Source: Nitrososphaerota archaeon (GTDB lineage: Archaea; Thermoproteota; Nitrososphaeria; Nitrososphaerales; Nitrosopumilaceae). From it: 64,000 nucleotides of DNA. The notes under the pieces were generated by a model. It had not been told where the DNA came from. It saw only the letters and a program-made list of their open reading frames with translations, and searched no databases. The stretch lies in contig JAGWFT010000001.1 of assembly GCA_028867755.1 (NCBI GenBank), positions 846,727 through 910,726 on the forward strand, in the 5' to 3' direction. The position numbers and the translations under genes were made by a program. Shown piece by piece: positions 8,555 to 15,805 of this stretch; within the stretch, counting starts at the first letter, position 1; each line of letters opens with the position of its first letter.

Positions 8555-9208
8555 TTATAGGCTAAGGGCAAGCAAAATGAATGAATCTGATACCTGAAGG
8601 CATTTGTCAGACATTTCCTCTATTCCTTCTACGACATCTATTAGAAGCATTAGTTCCTTTGTAGCTGTAACCTCGTCCAAGACCTTTATGGTTAAAGCGC
8701 GATACTTTTCATCAACTGCTCTTTCCATCTTCTGAGCTTCATGAGCAAGATCAATTGCAACTGTAGCGTTACCACCTAACGCACGAACGATTTCATTTAT
8801 TTTATAAATCTGGTCTACTGCCTGCTCAATCAGACCTGCTAGATCTTTTTCAATTTTTTCCTTCTTAAGTGTGGCTCCCTTTATGTTTGACAACTTGAAA
8901 GCAATGCCTGTAATGTAACCTGCAATTTCATCCATCGTATATGCTGTATTCAGCAGGTTTTCTCTGTTCATCATTAGTCCACCAACATCTGCAATTTCGC
9001 GAGTTATTTTCCTGCGCAAAGCCTCTACTTCGTCTTCAGTATTTTTTATTCTCTCAAGAACCTGCTTTATCTCGGATTTGTCAGCCTTGATTATCAACTC
9101 TGGAAGTGATGACAGGTCTCTAACTGCATTAAGAATCCTGTTTATTTCATCTTGCAAAACGGCAAGTGCCTTTCTTTTTGCCTGAACTTCAAGTTCCCCG
9201 CTGTACAT
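8555..9208 (-). CDS. DUF47/PhoU-like helical protein
   Basis: 217-residue all-alpha protein of the DUF47 (TIGR00153, PhoU-related) type, with long amphipathic helices and conserved acid/metal-type pairs such as NTEDEVEALRRKI and IVRALGG...DLAHEAQKMERAVDEKY. Family members often sit next to phosphate or inorganic-ion permeases and are thought to regulate them or bind metal clusters. No transporter is adjacent here. It lies downstream of the ligase gene on the same strand with a gap of about 75 bases. Confidence 0.75.
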   Translation of the reverse strand: MYSGELEVQAKRKALAVLQDEINRILNAVRDLSSLPELIIKADKSEIKQVLERIKNTEDEVEALRRKITREIADVGGLMMNRENLLNTAYTMDEIAGYITGIAFKLSNIKGATLKKEKIEKDLAGLIEQAVDQIYKINEIVRALGGNATVAIDLAHEAQKMERAVDEKYRALTIKVLDEVTATKELMLLIDVVEGIEEMSDKCLQVSDSFILLALSL

Positions 9209-9284
9209 CTAGACGTTTAACTTGATGCCAGCAGCTAATAATCCTTACGTAAAGAGATTTCCCCTTGATCAAGTCAATCTTTGC

Positions 9285-11051
9285 TCAAAATTGTTTTTCG
9301 TCTTGTACCACTTTCTTTTGACTGTTATACATGGTGATAATCTCATCTACAGAAGTAGCATTTTCCGGAGTTTTTTCAAATCTAATCTTCCCAGTAAATT
9401 TAGGGAAACGTAAGGCAAGACCACTGCCCTTTCTTATCTTGTCTAAAGCTGTTTTGTGAATGGGACTCAATGTAATCTCAGAAGCTACTATCTCAATTAC
9501 GACCTCTGGCTCAAACCATACATCTGCTTCAAGGCCACTATCAATCCTAGGATCTTTCTTGACGATGATCTTGTCAGACAGTATTTGATAGAATTGATCT
9601 AAACTCTCATCTGTAAACCCCGTTCCAACTTTGCAAACACTGGGATATCCATCTGTATTTTCATCATACGCAGATAAGAGTAACGCCCCATATCGTCCAG
9701 TCCTTCTGCCTCGACCATAAAATGCCCCTATGACAACCAAATCTAGAGAATCTCCCAACTCATTTTTGTATTCACGTTTTAGCTTGAGCCAATTACTTGC
9801 TCTGGCACCAGCTCTGTACGGTGAGTCAAGTTGTTTTAGCATCAATCCCTCACAACCCGAGTTAATGGCATTTTCTAGAAAGTCTTCTACCTCGTCATCT
9901 GTTTTGATTAACATCATTGGCATAACTCTGGCAAAAGAATCCTCATTTATTGAACTTTCAAGGATGCGTCGCCGCTCTTTATACGACATATCTAAACAGC
10001 TTTTACCATCAACAAACATGATATCAAAGAAATTAACTGTGATGGGATACTCGTTTACTGCTTTTGCTATGTTGTATTTCCGCCTTCTGTGCATAAGCTC
10101 TTGAAATGGTAGAAACTCTCCAGTGTTTTCGTTTATTGCCACTGCCTCTGCCTCTAATATTATTTCGTTAGCCTTTATGGATTTTCCAATCTTCTCCACA
10201 ATATCTGGATAATAATTAGTGATGTTCTCAAGGCTCCTAGAATAAAGAATGATCTTATCTTTTTGCATGTGTACCTGAACTCGCTCTCCATCAAGTTTGT
10301 ATTCTGCTGCAAAATCTGCTTGTATTTTTTCACGAGCTTCTTGTGCATCCTTTACTCTCTCTGCAAGCATCGGACGGATAGGACTAAAGACAGATACCTG
10401 AAAATGCTTCAATGCCTCTATTCCATTTTTTGCTACATCTTCTGCCACTCTTCCTAAATCACTACAAACGTTGTACGCATGTTCTAACATAGGTCTATTT
10501 TCTTTTGAACCAGTAAAAGCAATTGATAATGCGTCAAGAATGGTATAATCTGCTACCCCTAACCGCAGATTAGATGTAATTATTTTTGCAATGAATCTCC
10601 CTTCTATGGGGCTAGCATCATTCAAGAGGCTGGAAATGTATTTCATTTTCATATTTTGAGACCTATTTCCCTTGAGTTCTGCTATCTTGAATAAAGTATC
10701 ATAGACTCTCTCTATTGTTATGTCTTCTTTGAGAAAAGTTGTTTGTGTTTTTTGTTCCAAGATGTTAGCAGTAGCATGACCAAAATCCCCTACTTTTTTG
10801 TACTCGTGTTCAATTTTCAATGCTGGAACTCCCGTTGATTTTGATAGTGCTCTAATTGCAATCTTCTCGGCAACTCCTATTTCTATTCCCTCATGTTCTG
10901 GTCTTAATTTTCCCTGCAGTAAATATGCCACTTTTGAAATTATTTCAGGAGGCGTGATCTTAAACAAATCAACTAGATGCTGAGTCAGTTCTAGTCGTTT
11001 AGTGGTGCCTTCCATGTATCCTAAAGTATCAGCAACTAACGAGAATTTCAT
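9285..11051 (-). CDS. lig: ATP-dependent DNA ligase
   Basis: 588-residue archaeal replicative DNA ligase that seals nicks and joins Okazaki fragments. An N-terminal DNA-binding domain (about residues 1-215) precedes the adenylation domain with motif I EYKLDGERV (Lys is the AMP acceptor, near residue 252), motif III (IILEAEAVAINE), motif IV EGLMLKQL and motif V WLKLKREY. A C-terminal OB domain ends in the basic RFPKFTGKIRFEKTPE. The length and motif set are normal for the family. Confidence 0.96.
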   Translation of the reverse strand: MKFSLVADTLGYMEGTTKRLELTQHLVDLFKITPPEIISKVAYLLQGKLRPEHEGIEIGVAEKIAIRALSKSTGVPALKIEHEYKKVGDFGHATANILEQKTQTTFLKEDITIERVYDTLFKIAELKGNRSQNMKMKYISSLLNDASPIEGRFIAKIITSNLRLGVADYTILDALSIAFTGSKENRPMLEHAYNVCSDLGRVAEDVAKNGIEALKHFQVSVFSPIRPMLAERVKDAQEAREKIQADFAAEYKLDGERVQVHMQKDKIILYSRSLENITNYYPDIVEKIGKSIKANEIILEAEAVAINENTGEFLPFQELMHRRRKYNIAKAVNEYPITVNFFDIMFVDGKSCLDMSYKERRRILESSINEDSFARVMPMMLIKTDDEVEDFLENAINSGCEGLMLKQLDSPYRAGARASNWLKLKREYKNELGDSLDLVVIGAFYGRGRRTGRYGALLLSAYDENTDGYPSVCKVGTGFTDESLDQFYQILSDKIIVKKDPRIDSGLEADVWFEPEVVIEIVASEITLSPIHKTALDKIRKGSGLALRFPKFTGKIRFEKTPENATSVDEIITMYNSQKKVVQDEKQF

Positions 11052-11088
11052 CTGACGATTTTTACAAACTGTAGAATAAAAGGTTGAG

Positions 11089-11379
11089 TTATTTGAGGTG
11101 TAGATGTGTTTTGATTTTTAATCGTATTTCAGGAGTTCTCTTCAAAACAGTATTATGAAAGTCTGAGGATTCTTCTAAATCCAGATATCTCTTGTTTCTC
11201 TGCAAAAATCCATCAAAGAAAACGCCGCAGATATATCCGATGTATATTCCATATGAGAAATCTTCAAGGTTGGATATTATTGACAGGGATCTGGCCTCTG
11301 ATAAGATCATCTTAGGATAATCCAGAGCGTATGTTATTACATCATTAAGATTTTTTTCCTCAATTACATCCAGGCCCAT
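11089..11379 (-). CDS. Small hypothetical protein
   Basis: About 96 residues, starting at the ATG that gives MGLDVIEEKNLNDV. A GTG four codons upstream is also open, but a TATA-like tctaaatac lies about 25 bases before the ATG, which favours it. The sequence is helical and slightly acidic with no known motif (SEARSLSIISNLEDFSYGIYIGYICGVFFDGF is the hydrophobic core). Its upstream region is where the 2.2-kb element inserted, 37 bases before the chosen start codon. Confidence 0.55.
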   Translation of the reverse strand: MGLDVIEEKNLNDVITYALDYPKMILSEARSLSIISNLEDFSYGIYIGYICGVFFDGFLQRNKRYLDLEESSDFHNTVLKRTPEIRLKIKTHLHLK

Positions 11380-11415
11380 GTGACAGCCCACCTTTAACTT
11401 GTATTTAGAATTTCT

Positions 11416-11423
11416 GAAATTCT
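11416..11423. repeat. Left copy of 8-bp target-site duplication
   Basis: The octamer GAAATTCT directly abuts the left terminal inverted repeat, and the same octamer in the same orientation follows the right one. A direct repeat immediately outside inverted ends is the footprint of transposase-mediated insertion. Confidence 0.85.
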
Positions 11424-11484
11424 GGTGCTGGGTAATTGGTGAGACCTTGTAGACAAAATTCTTTGCGTTTACCGTCGAGACCTA
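11424..11484 (+). repeat. Left terminal inverted repeat
   Basis: 61 bases starting GGTGCTGGGTAATTGGTGAG. Matches the reverse complement of the right end perfectly for the first 39 positions, then with four consecutive differences and one further difference. The match stops abruptly at the A-rich run that follows. Confidence 0.9.
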
Positions 11485-11692
11485 AAAAAATTAGATTTTT
11501 TAAAAGGTCAGATTTAGGAAATAAGAATCTACGTTGTGGTTCAGAATCCATAGATCACAACTTACAAAGATGGGTTTGAGGCGATTTTAATGGATAATTT
11601 AGAAGACATTCTAATTATGACTGGAATAATTTTATCAGCACTTGGAATGTTGCCAGAACCTTTAACTTGAAGATGTTAGAGATCGATCAAGT
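11485..11692. other. Interior leader region of the element
   Basis: About 200 AT-rich bases between the left terminal repeat and the cargo gene. It contains a possible 26-codon reading frame (listed separately) and a TATA-like ctttaact near 11660 that is correctly placed for a leaderless TTG start of the cargo gene. I see no other structure. Confidence 0.5.
11590..11670 (+). CDS. Possible 26-residue hydrophobic microprotein inside the element
   Basis: ATG-initiated frame coding a short peptide with an acidic head (MDNLEDIL) and a membrane-like core (IMTGIILSALGML). It precedes the large membrane protein of the element by about 20 bases, so it could be a small partner or a leader peptide. Evidence is only the open frame and its composition; no promoter is clear. 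Confidence 0.2.
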   Translation: MDNLEDILIMTGIILSALGMLPEPLT

Positions 11693-13585
11693 TTGCTATC
11701 TTGTGAAAAAATTGCCGTTTTTGTGTGTTTTTCATTGTTATTAATGCCGTTAATCGTTTATGCAGACAATTACAGCAGTAAGGTTGGAAATCAACAGATC
11801 ACTATTGTAATCAGACCTAACAATACTATTGTCTCGAACATAACAAATAACACTGAAGAGGATAACCGACTGGAAAAGATAGCAGCAGAACTTTCTGAAA
11901 ACGAACGATTTTCATGGACTGAGGGGGATGTAATTATTGCATCTTCAACAATTTTTGCGTTTTTTACATTCAGTTCATTTCTAGTTATCAGATTCAAAAG
12001 CAAAAGGGTAGATGATTTACTAGATCTTATTGATACCATAATCACATCGATTCTATGTATACAAATCATACAGATAGGCATAATTATCATGATTTTGGCG
12101 GGTTGGTTCAAGGAAGGTGCATATGCATACTTGTTAGCTGCTACTGGGTTTTGCTTGATTTTAATTGCAGTTTCAATTCGACAAATAATTCATCTTGAAA
12201 ATAGAAGGGGCGAAAAAATCATCGAGGCAGATGCTACATACAAACAAGTTATGGATAAGATACTAGGATCTGAAAATGTAAAGCGTACCATAGAGAATAT
12301 CATAAATAAACCAATAACTGGGGTTAACAAACCATTTGTAGAACCTGAATTCCAAACATCATTGGATGACGATGATGACGATGAAGATGATGCGTTAGGA
12401 ATTGAAAAATTTTCTAAATTTGGTCAGGCTTCCAAAGCAGGATTAGGTGGAGAAATCATAGGACAGAAAGGACTTGGGAAGCTGTCTCTTCTACGCTTTG
12501 GCGAAAAAGTGAATTTTAGAACCAACAACGGTGAAATTGGCATGGATATAATAATGACTCCACAAGATTTTGAATACGATATAAAATCTGCAACTAAATT
12601 TTTAGATCATCAAGGAACACGCATAATAATACCTAGTCCAAAAGGTGTTCCCCCCGTTGACGATTTGGCAAATTATCTAAAGAAAGTTTTTGGTTTACGC
12701 ATTGCAAAAGGAACAGAGATCATTCTCAATGGGGTAAAACTAGAATCTAATTCTAAAATAGATCCTCAAGAAAAATTCTTGTTCAGGCTTTCTGGTGGTA
12801 AAGTAGATGTAACTGGAAACATGAAAGAAGATAAAAAAGGTCACGGAAATGCTGATCTTTACATAAGACATGTTCTTGTCACATCTCTTTTAGTAGACCC
12901 CGAAAGAAAGTTTTCTGGGTGGGTAAATTGTAATGAATTAATCCCTACAACTTCAAGAAACGATGTCGTTAGAGACAGTCATGGCGGGATATTTGATGAT
13001 TTTCTTGTCCATCTTAAAGATTATGTCCGTCGATTTCCAAAGGTTGAAGAGGAAATCACAAAAGATGAAGAATTGTTAGGTAATGAACTTAACAAAATGC
13101 TACGCAATTATCTAAGCGAGTTAAGGATTCTTCCTCAAGGAACTATTTTGATTGGACGAGGGAACGAAAATACCTTAGATAGACAAGATAAAACCAATAA
13201 GAAGGAAAAAATAATCAAGGACACACCTGAAGAAACGCCCGAATATGTCAAAATGCATACCTCACGAAAAACCAACAAACCTATCAAACGGACTGTTAAA
13301 ACCGATTATGGTGTTATGTGGGTAGATCAAAATATTGGAAATGAAAAAGAACCTATCTTTTTTGTAGAACCCAACATGGTTATTAGAAATAGAACAAATG
13401 ATATTTACAAATTCCTAGTGAAAAACAAAGCATCACTTGGTTCAAAACCAATAAGGGCATTTCCTTATCTTGCGAGAGTAGCTGTAAGTATGAACAAAGA
13501 ATCTCCGAAATGGAATCGTGAGCAGTTATTTCTTGAGATGGATAGGGCTATACGATATTTTCTAAAAAATAAAGGCGAACTTTAG
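11693..13585 (+). CDS. Membrane-anchored, degenerate HSP90/GHKL-type protein
   Basis: 630 residues. A signal-like segment (about 5-24) is followed by three transmembrane helices (about 79-100, 113-137, 143-166). After an aspartate run (225-233) comes a GHKL-like region. DALGIEKFSKFGQASK (233-248) resembles the DxGxG box and its following lid. IGQKGLGKLSLLRFGEKV (256-273) matches the HSP90 IGxFGVGFYS motif, and HQGTRIIIP (307-314) the late GT box. GWVNCNELIPTTSRNDVVRD (409-428) resembles the HSP90 middle-domain segment around its conserved SRE. No N-box (ExxxN/D) precedes, and DxGxG reads DDALG, so ATP turnover is uncertain. TTG start, TATA-like box about 30 bases upstream. Cargo of the terminal-repeat element; function unknown. 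Confidence 0.75.
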   Translation: MLSCEKIAVFVCFSLLLMPLIVYADNYSSKVGNQQITIVIRPNNTIVSNITNNTEEDNRLEKIAAELSENERFSWTEGDVIIASSTIFAFFTFSSFLVIRFKSKRVDDLLDLIDTIITSILCIQIIQIGIIIMILAGWFKEGAYAYLLAATGFCLILIAVSIRQIIHLENRRGEKIIEADATYKQVMDKILGSENVKRTIENIINKPITGVNKPFVEPEFQTSLDDDDDDEDDALGIEKFSKFGQASKAGLGGEIIGQKGLGKLSLLRFGEKVNFRTNNGEIGMDIIMTPQDFEYDIKSATKFLDHQGTRIIIPSPKGVPPVDDLANYLKKVFGLRIAKGTEIILNGVKLESNSKIDPQEKFLFRLSGGKVDVTGNMKEDKKGHGNADLYIRHVLVTSLLVDPERKFSGWVNCNELIPTTSRNDVVRDSHGGIFDDFLVHLKDYVRRFPKVEEEITKDEELLGNELNKMLRNYLSELRILPQGTILIGRGNENTLDRQDKTNKKEKIIKDTPEETPEYVKMHTSRKTNKPIKRTVKTDYGVMWVDQNIGNEKEPIFFVEPNMVIRNRTNDIYKFLVKNKASLGSKPIRAFPYLARVAVSMNKESPKWNREQLFLEMDRAIRYFLKNKGEL

Positions 13586-13646
13586 TAGGTCTCGACAGTA
13601 AACAAGTAGAATTTTGTCTACAAGGTCTCACCAATTACCCAGCACC
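13586..13646 (-). repeat. Right terminal inverted repeat
   Basis: Reverse complement of the left end. It begins one base after the stop codon of the cargo gene and ends CCCAGCACC, immediately followed by the second GAAATTCT octamer. Confidence 0.9.
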
Positions 13647-13654
13647 GAAATTCT
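13647..13654. repeat. Right copy of 8-bp target-site duplication
   Basis: Second copy of GAAATTCT in direct orientation, only a few bases upstream of the TATA box of the S25e gene. Confidence 0.85.
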
Positions 13655-13660
13655 TGTTCG

Positions 13661-13670
13661 TTTATAAATA
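13661..13670 (+). promoter_or_regulatory. TATA box of rps25e
   Basis: tttataaata lies 22-31 bases before the S25e ATG, the spacing expected for a leaderless or near-leaderless archaeal transcript. The element ends 14 bases upstream, so the BRE and anything further out now derive from the element end or the duplicated octamer. Confidence 0.65.
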
Positions 13671-13691
13671 GGAGGTAGAAAGATTCAGTCT

Positions 13692-14003
13692 ATGGGCGGA
13701 GCAAAGAAAAAATCCCCTGCACAAGCAGAAAAATCTCAGACTGCAGAGGCTGCAAAGAAAGATGGACCTTCAAAGAAAGACAAGAAAGAGCAGAAACAAA
13801 GAACAAACATTTCTGTAATTGTAGACGAAGGACAAGCTATGAGTTTTATAAAAAACTCCAAAGTTTTCACCGTTCAAGAACTGTCTAGGCAAACAAATGT
13901 CAAGGTGTCGGCTGCAAATGCATTTCTGTTAAACTTGTTAAAACAAGGAACAGTAAAGAGAATAGGTGGGTATAGCGGACATCACATCTATGTGCCGTCT
14001 TGA
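13692..14003 (+). CDS. rps25e: 30S ribosomal protein S25e
   Basis: 103 residues. A lysine-rich, disordered N-terminal arm (KKDGPSKKDKKEQKQR) is followed by a winged-helix domain (ISVIVDEGQAMSFIKNSKVF...VQELSRQTNVKVSAANAFL) and the basic GTVKRIGGYSGHHIYVPS end. Archaeal/eukaryotic small-subunit protein near the ribosome head. Its 3' end overlaps the convergent cyclophilin-like gene by 16 bases. Its promoter lies directly beside the inserted element. Confidence 0.95.
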   Translation: MGGAKKKSPAQAEKSQTAEAAKKDGPSKKDKKEQKQRTNISVIVDEGQAMSFIKNSKVFTVQELSRQTNVKVSAANAFLLNLLKQGTVKRIGGYSGHHIYVPS

Positions 14004-14374
14004 AATATAGAAAAAACATCTCCAGGTTTAACCTCTTTTAGCATTTCAATGTTAGATGTTATTTTACCAACCAATGTCATGGGCTTTGCTGATGCAACAT
14101 CTTCTAAAAAAAAGCAAATTGAGCCATTTGATGCCATGAACCCAACTTCTCCTTTTTTGAACTGAGTTCTGAGTTTTTCGCCTCCTGCAGTAAGAGTTGT
14201 ATCCATAAAAGCAATAGAACTTCCCATCATGTGCGAGTTGCCCTCAAGTGGTAGACCTCTTAATATGGCGCCAACAGTTTTTGGTGCAAGATGACGTTTT
14301 AATTCAATTTTCATCTGCACCTTTCCTTTCAAATCTAATACCAGATCAATTTTGGATACAGATCCAGCACTCAT
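13988..14374 (-). CDS. Cyclophilin-like fold protein
   Basis: 128-residue protein of the small cyclophilin-like family (the TM1367-type beta-barrel). The N-terminal half KIELKRHLAPKTVGAILRGLPLEG matches that family's start, followed by beta strands with GEVGFMASNGSICFFLED. These proteins lack the catalytic residues of true peptidyl-prolyl isomerases and have no settled function. Convergent with S25e; its start lies about 50 bases from the RpoK start on the other strand, so the two promoters share a short divergent region. Confidence 0.7.
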   Translation of the reverse strand: MSAGSVSKIDLVLDLKGKVQMKIELKRHLAPKTVGAILRGLPLEGNSHMMGSSIAFMDTTLTAGGEKLRTQFKKGEVGFMASNGSICFFLEDVASAKPMTLVGKITSNIEMLKEVKPGDVFSIFQDGT

Positions 14375-14395
14375 TTTTGAACGAGAGTATTATGA

Positions 14396-14403
14396 AATAT
14401 ATA
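14396..14403 (+). promoter_or_regulatory. TATA box of rpoK
   Basis: atatataa sequence 24-31 bases before the RpoK ATG, supporting that start over the longer open frame upstream. Confidence 0.55.
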
Positions 14404-14426
14404 ACGTTTCTTTCTGTTCGATCGTA

Positions 14427-14930
14427 ATGTCTGATGAACCTGAGGAAGTTAGTGTAGAAACTGAAGAGGTTCAAGCAGAGGAAGAGCCAGTGGTAGTTTT
14501 ACCGCCAGAGCCAGAAACTGTAGAAGTTGTATCTGAGGAAGGAGAAGAAAAACCAGTAACTAAACGAGGAAAGAAAGAACTCTCCCCAGAAGAACTTGCA
14601 GAACAGGAAAGAATACAAAAAATCATTGCAGCAAGAGAAATTATTGAAGTAGATCCTACACACGAACCAATAGAATACGAAACTACTGGAAAGGGAAAGA
14701 TCATGATAGGTCCTCCGACTCTTACACGTTTTGAAAAAGCCAGGATTCTTGGAGCACGTGCATTACAACTCTCACTTGGAGCACCACCATTTATCTCCGT
14801 ACCTAAAGAAGTTGCAACTTCACTTGATTTAGCTTATACAGAACTTGAAAAACGTGTTATTCCAATTACAATAAGACGTGTGTTACCAAATGGGGACTTT
14901 CAGAATATCCCAATTGATCTCTTTGATTAA
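14427..14930 (+). CDS. rpoK: DNA-directed RNA polymerase subunit K (Rpb6 homologue)
   Basis: 167 residues from the ATG giving MSDEPEEVSVETEE. The C-terminal 85 residues are a standard RpoK domain (GPPTLTRFEKARILGARALQLSLGAPP...ELEKRVIPITIRRVLPNG), a core polymerase assembly subunit. The first 80 residues are a strongly acidic extension rich in Glu/Val/Pro, much longer than in many archaea and reminiscent of the acidic tail of eukaryotic Rpb6. A frame open further upstream would overlap the divergent gene and its TATA box and is rejected. Confidence 0.93.
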   Translation: MSDEPEEVSVETEEVQAEEEPVVVLPPEPETVEVVSEEGEEKPVTKRGKKELSPEELAEQERIQKIIAAREIIEVDPTHEPIEYETTGKGKIMIGPPTLTRFEKARILGARALQLSLGAPPFISVPKEVATSLDLAYTELEKRVIPITIRRVLPNGDFQNIPIDLFD

Positions 14931-14985
14931 ATGGATGATTCGTCGATAAGATTTTAATAGAATACCAAAGTCTGTGTGATAGAGT

Positions 14986-15306
14986 TTGTTGAGTGGAATT
15001 GAGGAAAATGTGCAACTAAACGGTGTGTCATCCCACTCAAAAGATAGAAAATTGATCACAATTAATCAACAGCCAGTAATGGAATGGGCGCTTCACATTT
15101 TGACAGAATTGGTACAACATGGGACTGTAACTCTAGAGGCTAGAGGTGACTTGATACCTACGGCAGTTGCTGTAGCAAATATAGTAACTGAAAATATGAT
15201 GAAAGGTAACTCTAGGATAGTTGATATCGTGGTAGATAGTGAAAGCCAAGGAAACTTTGGCCCGCTTGTCTCAATAATTGCAATTACTATAACTAAAACA
15301 AACTAG
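14986..15306 (+). CDS. albA: Alba-family DNA/RNA-binding protein
   Basis: 106 residues with the Alba fold signature VTLEARGDLIPTAVAVANIVTE after an N-terminal strand-helix (ITINQQPVMEWALHILTELV). Alba dimers coat archaeal DNA and bind RNA, influencing chromatin and transcription. The usual Lys-Lys of the DNA-binding loop is not obvious near residues 22-24 (DRKL is the closest), so binding may be weaker or regulated. Start is TTG (or the next TTG); attttaata about 30 bases upstream is a plausible TATA box. 3' end overlaps the following convergent gene by 4 bases. Confidence 0.85.
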   Translation: MLSGIEENVQLNGVSSHSKDRKLITINQQPVMEWALHILTELVQHGTVTLEARGDLIPTAVAVANIVTENMMKGNSRIVDIVVDSESQGNFGPLVSIIAITITKTN

Positions 15307-15719
15307 AACGCAGTTCCAGGACCTTTGAGAAGCATGCTCTCGCACTCTTTGCATATTGCTTCGTCTATGTTTGATTCCAGCTTGTGATGTATGTCGCAGA
15401 TCAATAGACTTGATTTTATATAATTGCAAAGACCTATGAATTTTGAAAGGCTAGATGGTGTATACGCCATATTGGATGCTAGATTGGCGCAAATGTCACC
15501 TATCATCTCTGATACTTCTTTGACTGCAAGAAGTTTGTTGATAAGTTCAGGATCGCCCCTGGTTCCTCTCACATAGTTGCTAATTGCAGCCTGTGTTACT
15601 CCAAGCATTTTTGAAACTTCCTCTTCCCGTATTTTGTGGTCTTCTATCAGCTTTTTAGCCAAAATAGCTCTTAATGCAGGGATGAGCGTCTTTGTTTCGA
15701 TTTCAGCAGGCAAAAGCAT
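15303..15719 (-). CDS. HTH transcriptional regulator (COG2522 type)
   Basis: 138 residues from MLLPAEIETK. An N-terminal HTH (KIREEEVSKMLGVTQAAISNYVRGTRGD, about residues 30-57) is followed by a helical domain with two cysteines near the end (AICKECESMLL) that could bind metal. This is the archaeal predicted-regulator family that often sits by biosynthetic genes. The start is chosen because a TATA-like ctttaaatattt is 20-31 bases upstream; the 16 extra residues of the longer frame would include that box. Divergent from the asparagine-synthase-like gene, which it may regulate. Confidence 0.78.
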   Translation of the reverse strand: MLLPAEIETKTLIPALRAILAKKLIEDHKIREEEVSKMLGVTQAAISNYVRGTRGDPELINKLLAVKEVSEMIGDICANLASNMAYTPSSLSKFIGLCNYIKSSLLICDIHHKLESNIDEAICKECESMLLKGPGTAF

Positions 15720-15738
15720 ACAATTTTTTTCTTTTGTA

Positions 15739-15750
15739 AAATATTTAAAG
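15739..15750 (-). promoter_or_regulatory. TATA box of the COG2522-type regulator
   Basis: On the minus strand ctttaaatattt, 20-31 bases before the chosen ATG; fits a leaderless transcript and decides the start. Confidence 0.55.
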
Positions 15751-15805
15751 CTAATCTTTACTGTCATGATAACTTATTTGAGAGATGAGTTGAAAGATCA
15801 ATTAA

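Larger units (their letters stand above)
11424..13646. mobile_element. Transposon-like element without transposase (cargo: HSP90-like membrane protein)
   Basis: A 2223-bp unit bounded by 61-bp inverted repeats (first 39 bp identical, 56 of 61 overall) and flanked by the direct octamer GAAATTCT. The ends begin GGTGCTGGGTAATTGG. The only substantial gene inside is the 630-residue membrane protein, whose stop codon touches the right repeat. No DDE, HUH, serine or tyrosine recombinase is present. It therefore looks like a non-autonomous cargo element mobilised in trans. Long inverted ends plus an 8-bp duplication occur in several IS families (for example ISL3 and IS66), so the parent family cannot be fixed by eye. 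It sits in what would otherwise be a very short intergenic region between a small gene and rps25e. Confidence 0.85.

Noticed and set aside
11673-11743. Out-of-frame ATG frame of about 22 codons at the start of the element cargo gene
   Set aside because: Overlaps the TTG-started membrane protein, is very short and lacks any signal; the longer gene explains the region.
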